Origin: Deltaproteobacteria bacterium
GTDB taxonomy: Bacteria; Desulfobacterota; Desulfomonilia; UBA1062
Assembly: GCA_023230665.1 (NCBI GenBank)
Contig: JALNWY010000001.1
Coordinates: forward strand, 31,376 to 95,375
Direction of reading: 5' to 3'
DNA: 64,000 nt
Part shown: positions 57,821 through 64,000 of the stretch, piece by piece
Numbering within the stretch: position 1 is the stretch's first letter
Layout of the letters: the number at the start of each line of letters is the position of its first letter
The notes under the pieces: model-generated
Told to the model about the DNA's origin: nothing
The model's input: only the letters and a program-made list of their open reading frames with translations
Databases searched by the model: none
Made by a program: the position numbers and the translations under genes

Positions 57821-58957
57821 TCAGGAGGCCAGGCCGGACTTTCTGACCATATCCGCCACATACCTGCCCAGGGAAAGGCACGAGGTGAGCCCGGGAGATT
57901 CTATCCCTATGAGGTTGATCATTCCTGCAAGCCCCTGCCCTGCCTCGTGGCGTACAACGAAGTCCTTTACCGGCTCTCCGGGCCTCTGGATCTTCGGCCT
58001 GATGCCCGCCATATCGGGCGCGAGGTCGGCAGGCTCAAGAAAGGGAAGCATCTGCCGGGCGCTTTCAAAGAACGCCTGAGCATGGGAAGGGTCAACCTCG
58101 TACGATCGCGATTTTGCCGGCAAGGCATTGGGCCCCAGGCGCAGCGATCCGGACAGGTCTTTTGTGGCGTGCACGCCCAGGCCCATGAGATTGCGCTTTG
58201 GGACGGGGTACACCAGGCCGGAGACAAGGCCCTGCTTTGCTGCGCCCACCCGGAAGTATTCTCCCTTTACCGGATAGATGCGGCAGCCGGAGGCATCCAC
58301 ATCGATACCCGCCAGGGAGGCGACCTCGTCGGCATCCAGGCCTGCGGCATTGATCACCACCCGTGAGGCAAACGAGTAGGGCTCGCCGCCCGGGCCGCGA
58401 GCCCTACAGGTAAAGCCCGATGCCGCTTTTTCCACGGCAAAGAGCGTTGTCCGGTAGAGGATGGCGGCCCCCTGTGCAAGGCACTGGATTTCGAGGCTCC
58501 TCACGAGGCGGTGCGAATCGATGATGCCGGTATGGGGAGAAAAAAGGGCGCAGACCCCGCGAACATTGGGCTCCCGCTTCTTCAGCTCTTTCCCGCTCAA
58601 CATCCTGAGGTCGCGTGCGCCGTTTGCCGTGCCCTTGCGGCAGAGATCCTCGAGCGCTTGTTCTTCTTTTCGGGATGCGGCCACGATCACCTTCCCGATT
58701 TTCTTCAGAGGCACGCCGGTTTTAGCGCAGTACGCCCTGAGCATGGCTGATCCCTCGACGCACAGCGCTGCCTTCAGAGAGCCTTCAGGGTAGTAGATGC
58801 CCGCATGAACGACCTCGCTGTTTCGCGAGCTGATGCCCTTGCCCGGGGCCGATTCCTTCTCCAGGACCAGGACCTGCTCAGAACAGAAACCAAGCTCCCG
58901 GGCTACTGCCAATCCCACCACCCCTGCTCCGATGATCGTGACACCCACCCCAACCAT
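57821..58957 (-). CDS. FAD-dependent oxidoreductase, L-2-hydroxyglutarate oxidase (LhgO)-like
   Basis: The 378-residue protein has the FAD-binding VTIIGAGVVGLAVAREL, then SSRNSEVVHAGIYYPEGSLKA and AGLDADEVASLAGID, typical of the LhgO/DAO group. It would oxidise a 2-hydroxy acid such as L-2-hydroxyglutarate and pass electrons to a membrane acceptor, by family knowledge. It is on the minus strand among plus-strand genes and convergent with pyrC, with a 91-nt gap. The ATG at 58957 is chosen because the Rossmann motif starts 6 residues later. Confidence 0.86.
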   Translation of the reverse strand: MVGVGVTIIGAGVVGLAVARELGFCSEQVLVLEKESAPGKGISSRNSEVVHAGIYYPEGSLKAALCVEGSAMLRAYCAKTGVPLKKIGKVIVAASRKEEQALEDLCRKGTANGARDLRMLSGKELKKREPNVRGVCALFSPHTGIIDSHRLVRSLEIQCLAQGAAILYRTTLFAVEKAASGFTCRARGPGGEPYSFASRVVINAAGLDADEVASLAGIDVDASGCRIYPVKGEYFRVGAAKQGLVSGLVYPVPKRNLMGLGVHATKDLSGSLRLGPNALPAKSRSYEVDPSHAQAFFESARQMLPFLEPADLAPDMAGIRPKIQRPGEPVKDFVVRHEAGQGLAGMINLIGIESPGLTSCLSLGRYVADMVRKSGLAS

Positions 58958-59242
58958 GATTTCTCTATAGCAGGAAAGCAATACCGTGAAAACCGCCAGC
59001 CCTTATAATCAAATATAGAAGGGGATTGCACGCAGGGAAGATGAAGCATGACTGCCGGGAGAAGAATGTCGGGAATTCACAGGATGAGGCAGGTAGCCCG
59101 CACACATGCCGATCGAGGCGGGAGCCGCATCTCCTGAAAGGAAAGGAAGAGCCTGATTTCCTTGCCAGGAAAGGGCCAGTCGTGATATGAACTAGCCGTT
59201 CCCGGAATTCTCGATTCATTAATAAAACACTTGGAGGATACC

Positions 59243-61009
59243 ATGGATATCAGAGACAAGGTTCCGGTTATCAGCGTCGCTATCAGAGGGGCAAATGGAA
59301 GGATGGGGCTGCAGGCCATCTATGCTTCCATGGAGAATAACGAAGACATCCTCACCCGGGCCAGACAGAAACAGCTCAGAGATGACGATGTCTGGATCGA
59401 TGTCGTGTTCGGGGCGTTCACCGCGGATATCCCCACGGTTCAGCAGCTGCTTGCCGGGGTGTTGCGGTCCGAGAAGACCAAGATACTTGAAGGCTACGAC
59501 AAGAACGGCCATCCGATCTACCGCCTCAAATCCGACGGCAAACACGAGCTCAGGACCACGTATGTGGAGCAGACCCTCACCGAAGAGCCCCAGCGGGACC
59601 ATGTCATCCCCTTCGACCGGCAGGAGATCGTGGATACCCCTGAAGGGCTGCCCGCCATCAAGATCTATTCGAAAGACAAGCAGGAAGCGCTCTCCATCAT
59701 ACGCCACGCCAATGTCCGTCTCGGCGAGCTATCGGCTGAGGCCATCATCGACCGGGTGATCGACACCGCGAACGATCTCGGGGCCAACGTGCTCCTCTCC
59801 TGCGTGGGTGATACGGCAAAAAAGGCCGAGAGGATGATGAAATGGATGGACCGGATCCATGAGAAGAAATATGCCATCGGCTTTCTCGAATCAGCCCCGG
59901 CCAAGGGGTGGGAAAGCCGGATGCTCTCGCGTCAGGACGAGATCAGCGTGCTGTGCTCCCGGAACTTCAGTCCCACGGGAACACTCTTCAGAACAGGCCT
60001 TGCGCTCAAGGAGCCCCTGTTCGACTACAACCCCTATGAGCTGGGCAAGGCGGCGAAGAAGTTCAAGGGCGTGTTCAAGAGAATCCTCGAGCAGATCATT
60101 CAGACCGATGCCTTCAGCCCGTATGCCCAGTTCCTCAAGAAGAAGCCGGCCACGATCCGGGAGATTGACGGCGAAGGCGTCATCATCAACCTCCCGCCCG
60201 ACTTCCTGACCATCACCTCGCCCGATTACCTCACCTTCAGCTTTTATGAAGACAACGAATACGGGTTCATCTGCGCCTCCCTGATCCCCAACCTCAAGGC
60301 CCTGGGCATGGTTTTCCGCGACCGGGAGACAGTGGACAAGCACCGCGGCAACGGGCTCAAGTATGAGGCCATCACGAATGTTCCCGGCGTGTTCGGCACG
60401 CAGTGGTTCCTCCAGGCCCCGGGCGAGATAATCAAACGAGGCGGGGCCCTCTCCACGAGTTCCTGCACCACCAACGGCAACGTGGTTGCTGACTTCATCG
60501 TGCTCCTGGCGCTGTACAGCTACTTCGACTATTTCCGGGAGACCCTCCGTGATTACTACACCTGCTCCGACAGGGTGCTCTGCAGCAAAATAGAAGACGC
60601 CATTGACAAGAAGTTCGCAGGGTTCAGAGGATATCTCAAAGAGCTTCTCTCCCGGAGAGCGGCGATGATCAAGACGGTCTTCGGCTTCTACTACGACAAG
60701 ATATCCTCCATGAACACCGACATGCAGCACGGCCTCACCCGCTCAGAGTCGCCGGACGTGATCGACTTCCTGCGCGAGACCTCATCGGGCTCACAGACCG
60801 AGGTGCCCAAGATCCTCTCGCTGCCCGACAGGGAACTGGTCTATCTCAAGGGGCTCAAGAAGGTCGTTGAGGCCCAAATGGCCCGGGAAGAGGATGAGGA
60901 GGAAAAGGCCAGGCTGAACGCCGAGCTCGACAAGATCACGGGCAGCATCAAGACGATCGAGGAAAATATCAAAATCGTGAATATCCTGGAGGAGGTGGGT
61001 TCCAAATAA
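59243..61009 (+). CDS. Unassigned 588-residue protein with GAPDH-like motifs
   Basis: I do not recognise this family. Three short segments recall glyceraldehyde-3-phosphate dehydrogenase or Rossmann enzymes in order: VAIRGANGRMG at 12-22 (NAD-type nucleotide loop), ESAPAKG at 216-222 (GAPDH has ISAPAKG) and TSSCTTNGN at 405-413 (GAPDH has the catalytic SNASCTTNC). About 185 residues separate the last two, where GAPDH has about 30. No following His motif of GAPDH is seen. The C-terminal 60 residues (525-585) are charged coiled coil. GGAGG precedes the ATG. It is monocistronic: an oppositely oriented gene upstream and a tRNA downstream. It could be an NAD-dependent enzyme or a structural relative that has lost catalysis. 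Confidence 0.75.
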   Translation: MDIRDKVPVISVAIRGANGRMGLQAIYASMENNEDILTRARQKQLRDDDVWIDVVFGAFTADIPTVQQLLAGVLRSEKTKILEGYDKNGHPIYRLKSDGKHELRTTYVEQTLTEEPQRDHVIPFDRQEIVDTPEGLPAIKIYSKDKQEALSIIRHANVRLGELSAEAIIDRVIDTANDLGANVLLSCVGDTAKKAERMMKWMDRIHEKKYAIGFLESAPAKGWESRMLSRQDEISVLCSRNFSPTGTLFRTGLALKEPLFDYNPYELGKAAKKFKGVFKRILEQIIQTDAFSPYAQFLKKKPATIREIDGEGVIINLPPDFLTITSPDYLTFSFYEDNEYGFICASLIPNLKALGMVFRDRETVDKHRGNGLKYEAITNVPGVFGTQWFLQAPGEIIKRGGALSTSSCTTNGNVVADFIVLLALYSYFDYFRETLRDYYTCSDRVLCSKIEDAIDKKFAGFRGYLKELLSRRAAMIKTVFGFYYDKISSMNTDMQHGLTRSESPDVIDFLRETSSGSQTEVPKILSLPDRELVYLKGLKKVVEAQMAREEDEEEKARLNAELDKITGSIKTIEENIKIVNILEEVGSK

Positions 61010-61013
61010 GAGC

Positions 61014-61043
61014 TTGACACTCCTTTTTCGTTTGGATTATGAC
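61014..61043 (+). promoter_or_regulatory. Sigma70 promoter for the CAT tRNA
   Basis: TTGACA (61014-61019), then 18 nt, then TATGAC (61038-61043), beginning 4 nt after the preceding gene's stop and 14 nt before the tRNA. Confidence 0.6.
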
Positions 61044-61057
61044 CTCTTCAACAGAAA

Positions 61058-61130
61058 GGGCCCATAGCTCAATTGGTAGAGCCACCGGCTCATAACCGGT
61101 AGGTCCCTGGTTCGATTCCAGGTGGGCCCA
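61058..61130 (+). tRNA. tRNA with CAT anticodon (elongator Met or Ile2)
   Basis: The 73-nt cloverleaf has acceptor GGGCCCA/TGGGCCC, D arm GCTC/GAGC, anticodon stem ACCGG/CCGGT with loop CTCATAA, and T arm CCTGGTTCGATTCCAGG. The first base pair is G-C, so it is not an initiator tRNA. CAT could be read as elongator methionine or, if lysidine-modified, as isoleucine AUA. Discriminator A, no encoded CCA. Confidence 0.93.
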
Positions 61131-61209
61131 TAGTCCGTTGCGAAACGAGGGAGTAGAGATTTGCTTTGTCACAGGAAAAACATGCACACGCTCTCGGAAG
61201 AGGAGAATA

Positions 61210-61240
61210 AAGGGATGCTCACACGAGCATCCCTTTTTTT
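61210..61240 (+). terminator. Intrinsic terminator after the CAT tRNA
   Basis: AAGGGATGCTC and GAGCATCCCTT form an 11-bp perfect stem with an ACAC loop, followed by T residues. It ends the tRNA transcript and lies 40 nt before the Nif3 gene. Confidence 0.9.
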
Positions 61241-61279
61241 CTTGGACCAGACAGGTGCATCTCTGGAGCGGACGAGAGG

Positions 61280-62035
61280 ATGCGACTGAAAGACCTGCTC
61301 ACCGTCCTTGAGAGCATCGCCCCCTTTGACACCGCAGAGCCGTGGGACAACACCGGCCTCATGGTGGGCCACACCCTCCGGGAGGTCCGGTCGGTCCTGG
61401 TGGCGCTCGATCCATCGACAGAGGTCATCCAGGAGGCGGAGAAGCTCGGTGCAGACCTCATCATCACCCACCATCCCCTCATTTTCACCCCGCTCAAGCG
61501 GCTCGATCTCCAGGAGAGCATCCCCCGAAGGGTCGCCCGGCTGATCCAGGCATCCATGGCCCTGGTGAGCATGCACACGAACCTCGATGCGGCCCGGGGC
61601 GGGGTGGCGGACGAGCTGGCGGACAGGCTCTGCCTGAAAGAGGTGCAGCGGCTCAAGGTGCTGAGGATCGGAAAAGTCGAGCAGCCGTGCGATCTTCGCG
61701 CCTGGGTCGCACGCCTGCCCTTTGAGACGGTCCGGATCGTGGATGGGGGGCGGCCCGTGGAAAACGTGTGCGCCTGCCCGGGAAGCGGGATGGACTATCT
61801 CGGCGAGGCCATCGGCCGGGGCTGCGACACCCTGGTGACCGGAGACGTGCGCTACCACGCGGGCCTCGACGCAAAAGAGGCCGGCGTCAATGTCGTGGAC
61901 CTCGGCCATTTCGCCACGGAAGAGATCATCATAGCCCCGCTGGCAAAAAGGCTCGGCAGCCTTCTGCCCGGCGTCACGGTCCGGGCGTACGGGGCAAAAG
62001 ACGTATTCATGCAGATCAAAGGAGAGAATCATTGA
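61280..62035 (+). CDS. Nif3-like dinuclear metal center protein (DUF34)
   Basis: The 251-residue protein has the metal-binding motifs of the Nif3/YqfO family: ITHHPLIF, SMHTNLDAARGGVAD, VTGDVRYH and GHFATEEIIIAPL. It is the short form without the inserted PII-like domain. The family is often annotated GTP cyclohydrolase I type 2, but the true activity is uncertain. The stop overlaps the start of the zinc-ribbon gene (TTGA). Confidence 0.92.
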   Translation: MRLKDLLTVLESIAPFDTAEPWDNTGLMVGHTLREVRSVLVALDPSTEVIQEAEKLGADLIITHHPLIFTPLKRLDLQESIPRRVARLIQASMALVSMHTNLDAARGGVADELADRLCLKEVQRLKVLRIGKVEQPCDLRAWVARLPFETVRIVDGGRPVENVCACPGSGMDYLGEAIGRGCDTLVTGDVRYHAGLDAKEAGVNVVDLGHFATEEIIIAPLAKRLGSLLPGVTVRAYGAKDVFMQIKGENH

Positions 62036-62787
62036 AGGATCTATTACAAGGACTCATCGCTTTACAGAACGTGGAGCTGGAGATCTTCAAGGCGGAAGAA
62101 GGTCTGAAGGAGCTTCCCAAGGAGATCGACGAGATCGAGAGCATCATCCGGGCGAGAAAGGGCTCGCTCGACGCCGCGGATGAGGAAATCGCCCTGCTCG
62201 AAGAAAAGAAGGGCCCCCTGGAGGCGGAACTCAAGGAGAACCAGGAGATCCTCGATGCCGCGGATGCGCGGATCAAGCGGATCAAGACAAACAAGGAATA
62301 TCTCGCGCTCCAGCGGGAGATCGACCTTGCCAAAAAGCGCAAGAGCGACATCGAAGAGCAGCTCCTGGGCATCATGGACAAGATCGAGAAAAAAGGAGCG
62401 GACAAAGAGAGGATTCAGAAATCCTTTGAGTCGGACAGGGTTATCCTGGACGAGAAAAAGGACAGGCTCCTTGCCCAGATGCGGGAGCTTAAGGCAGTGG
62501 TTGCCGAGTACAAGGGCAAGGACGAGAAGCTCAGGGCCAGCGTCGACCCCTCGCTCCTGTCCAGGTACGACCGGATCAAGCAGGGCAAGAGGGGTCTGGC
62601 CGTGGTGGAGTGCCGTCACGGGGTCTGCATGGGCTGCCACATGCACATCCCGCCGCAGCTCTACAACGAGCTCGTCCGGGGAGACAAGATGATCATCTGC
62701 CCCACCTGCCAGAGGATGCTCTATGTCGAGGACGAGCCCGGGAAGGAAAAGGCCGAAGAAAAGCCCAAAAAAGAGAGCAAGGAATAG
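62032..62787 (+). CDS. Coiled-coil protein with C4 zinc ribbon (Hp0958/CdsZ-like)
   Basis: This 251-residue protein is almost all long coiled coil (residues about 5-190, rich in Glu, Lys, Leu). A zinc ribbon follows, with CRHGVCMGCHMHIPP and ICPTCQRML supplying four cysteines, then a charged tail. The architecture matches the zf-RING_7 family; Hp0958 acts as a chaperone or RNA-binding flagellar regulator in Helicobacter. The TTG start at 62032 overlaps Nif3, after AAAGGAGAG. The pairing Nif3 - zinc ribbon is conserved in many deltaproteobacteria, by memory. Confidence 0.9.
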   Translation: MKDLLQGLIALQNVELEIFKAEEGLKELPKEIDEIESIIRARKGSLDAADEEIALLEEKKGPLEAELKENQEILDAADARIKRIKTNKEYLALQREIDLAKKRKSDIEEQLLGIMDKIEKKGADKERIQKSFESDRVILDEKKDRLLAQMRELKAVVAEYKGKDEKLRASVDPSLLSRYDRIKQGKRGLAVVECRHGVCMGCHMHIPPQLYNELVRGDKMIICPTCQRMLYVEDEPGKEKAEEKPKKESKE

Positions 62788-62883
62788 CTGCCAGCCCGGA
62801 GCTGCCCCGCGCCAGATGCGCGCGCCAACGGCCGGAGTCGGCGGACGAAAAAAACCGGCTTCCGGTCCGGGCCCCGCCCGAAA

Positions 62884-62926
62884 GATTGCCCTGTCTTTTC
62901 ATCAGAATATCTGATAACAGGCAATC
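62884..62926 (+). repeat. Two-tier inverted repeat (possible RNA structure)
   Basis: GATTGC-C-CTGT (62884-62894) pairs with ACAGGCAATC (62917-62926) with one bulged C. Nested inside is ATCAGA/TCTGAT (62901-62915) with a 3-nt loop. No T-tract follows, so it is not a standard terminator; it may be a structured RNA or a protein site. Confidence 0.5.
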
Positions 62927-63039
62927 AATCCAACAGCGATGTTCCGCGAGCATCATCACCCCGCCGGTCGCCGGACCACCCGAGAAAAGAATAAAAAAAT
63001 AGTTCTCAAGTTTTTTATGAATTATCCGTAAAGGTAACA

Positions 63040-63069
63040 TTGAATACGGATGAATTAAAGATGCATACT
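63040..63069 (+). promoter_or_regulatory. Possible promoter of the pilin gene
   Basis: TTGAAT (63040-63045), an 18-nt spacer and CATACT (63064-63069), giving a leader of about 85 nt to the pilin ATG. I found no sigma54-type site, which many pilA genes use. Confidence 0.35.
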
Positions 63070-63161
63070 TATATGAACATACCGGGGCTTCACAGGCTTA
63101 ATAAAAAATTTGTTAAGCAAATCATCCAAAACTTTTTCAAAACCCAAGGAGGAGTAAGGCT

Positions 63162-63644
63162 ATGTTAACAAACAAGAAAGGTTTCACCCTGATCGAGTTG
63201 ATGATCGTGGTGGCGATCATCGGTATCCTGGCCGCAGTGGCCATCCCAGCGTATTCTGGCTACACCAAGCGGGCCAAGATGTCCGAGATAACCAATGCAA
63301 TGGGATCGGTTGTTAATTCGGCCATGGAGATCTATCATCAGGCGCAGTCATATCCTGATTCATTCAATACAGATATGGCGTTAAATGCGGTTGCTAACAC
63401 GTTCGGCGTCACTATACCGCTCACGTATTTGGCTGCCCCTGGCACGCAAGCTTCGGCGGTAAATGTAGGTCTTACACGCGACAATGATAATGGTGAATTT
63501 TCTATAACGGTCACTATTGATGAGGATCAGCTCGCGGTAAGTTCCGGTAGTGCTGATGCCCAAATAAGGCTCACAGCACGTCCTGGCGTGAGAGGGGCCT
63601 GGTCGGGTACTGACCTCCAGTCGCAGTACATCCCCAAGCAGTAG
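63162..63644 (+). CDS. pilA: Type IV pilin (class III signal, PilA-like)
   Basis: The 160-residue prepilin has a short leader MLTNKKG cut before [18 protein letters not shown], the hallmark N-terminal methylation and assembly helix, with Glu5 present in the mature protein. The rest is a Ser/Thr/Ala-rich globular domain with several beta segments. It contains no cysteine, so the C-terminal disulfide loop found in many type IV pilins is absent. AAGGAGGAG precedes the ATG. It is a single gene followed by a strong terminator; assembly genes are not in the window. It could be the major pilin or a pseudopilin. Confidence 0.95.
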   Translation: MLTNKKGFTLIELMIVVAIIGILAAVAIPAYSGYTKRAKMSEITNAMGSVVNSAMEIYHQAQSYPDSFNTDMALNAVANTFGVTIPLTYLAAPGTQASAVNVGLTRDNDNGEFSITVTIDEDQLAVSSGSADAQIRLTARPGVRGAWSGTDLQSQYIPKQ

Positions 63645-63661
63645 CATTAGATTTGATCCGA

Positions 63662-63709
63662 AAACACATGGGTTCGGATGCGCGCAGCATCCGAACCCAT
63701 GTGTTTTTT
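63662..63709 (+). terminator. Strong intrinsic terminator after the pilin gene
   Basis: A perfect 20-bp stem (63662-63681 with 63687-63706) has a 5-nt loop GCGCA and is followed by T residues. Such a strong stem fits an abundant transcript and may also protect the mRNA 3' end. Confidence 0.95.
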
Positions 63710-64000
63710 AATGGCAGGAAGAACGTTGGGGCCAGAGGGGACGTCCGTGAAATATTGACATTCGCGGTTTTGGAATGATATGGGAGGGGATGTCTAAAAA
63801 ATATTTCTCCTATTATACCGGCCCTAGTCAGGATAAGGAATGCCGACAAGGCAAAAAAGGCATGTATCAAAAAATGGCAGCTTAGAGACAGGCCGGTTTT
63901 CTGAAAGGTGAATCGATCCGATGTCCTTATGATCTCATCTTCCGCTGATCATCACAGGCCCGGGTTGTAAGGCAGCAATGGAACATATTTCTGCAGGCCC
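63710..64000 (+). other. Non-coding end of the window with a possible promoter
   Basis: TTGACA (63755-63760) and ATATGG (63778-63783) with a 17-nt spacer could be a promoter for something that continues beyond the window. I found no credible protein frame or complete RNA in the 290 nt. Confidence 0.35.

Larger units (their letters stand above)
62788..63161. other. 374-nt intergenic region without a coding gene
   Basis: The first half is GC-rich, with several short hairpins; the second half (63000-63161) is AT-rich and forms the pilin leader. I found no convincing protein frame. It contains the structured element at 62884-62926 and a possible promoter at 63040-63069. RNase P RNA was considered, but its conserved core is not present. 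Confidence 0.7.

Noticed and set aside
59004..59009. TATAAT upstream of the GAPDH-like gene
   Set aside because: No acceptable -35 hexamer lies 16-18 nt before it, so I did not call a promoter.
62788..63161. RNase P RNA in the gap after the zinc-ribbon gene
   Set aside because: The conserved core (GAGGAAAGTCCGG type) and matching 3' region are absent, and the second half is too AT-rich.
63950..64000. Possible start of an SRP RNA-like element
   Set aside because: CAGGCCCGG followed by GGCAGCA recalls the SRP helix 8 motif, but the GGAA tetraloop is missing and the sequence is cut by the window end.

Overview
The window reads as one continuous piece of chromosomal backbone from a Gram-negative, probably anaerobic bacterium. 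I place it in the old Deltaproteobacteria (Desulfobacterota), near Syntrophobacterales-like lineages, by inference only. The hints are the long PurS-PurL fusion beside a separate PurQ, the rpsO-pnp-M16 peptidase order, a FadJ/FadA-type beta-oxidation pair, a Nif3 - zinc-ribbon coiled-coil pair, and a class III prepilin. The DNA is moderately GC-rich, genes are packed with many ATGA/GTGA overlaps, and I see no IS elements, prophage, CRISPR or rRNA.

Left part (1-36 kb, mostly minus strand): moaA and a DUF364 gene; a FlhG/MinD-like ATPase; smc; the plus-strand trio yggT-divIVA-DUF167; a CBS protein; the housekeeping run rho-rpmE-prfA-prmC-murA-hisD-cca (written in transcription order); a thiolase/FadJ-like beta-oxidation operon; a two-gene signalling unit (degenerate GGDEF-HDOD protein plus GAF-adenylate cyclase); a plus-strand block moeA, dksA-like, purSL, purQ; and then parA-parB-dnaN-gyrB-gyrA reading leftward.

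Centre (36.1-36.9 kb): a near-perfect parS site lies 1 bp from a perfect DnaA box just upstream of parA. Around this point the dominant gene direction flips from minus to plus. Together with dnaN and gyrBA this suggests the replication origin region, although dnaA itself is not in the window.

Right part (37-64 kb, almost all plus strand): suhB-like, tatD and yjbQ; tRNA-Gly(CCC) followed by the translation operon rimP-nusA-ylxR-infB-DUF503-rbfA-nrnA-truB-rpsO-pnp-M16 peptidase; truA; a dTDP-sugar set rmlA-like/rmlB/rmlD without rmlC; lepB; pyrR-pyrB-pyrC; an LhgO-like oxidase on the opposite strand; a 588-residue protein with GAPDH-like fragments that I cannot assign to a described family; a CAT-anticodon tRNA; Nif3; a zinc-ribbon coiled-coil protein; and a type IV pilin with a very strong terminator.

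The best candidates for something undescribed are the GAPDH-like giant protein at 59.2-61.0 kb, the terminator-like hairpin with a leader frame between tRNA-Gly and rimP, the structured element at 62884-62926, and the extra C-terminal domain on YlxR. All assignments come from reading the sequence by eye; no database search was run.
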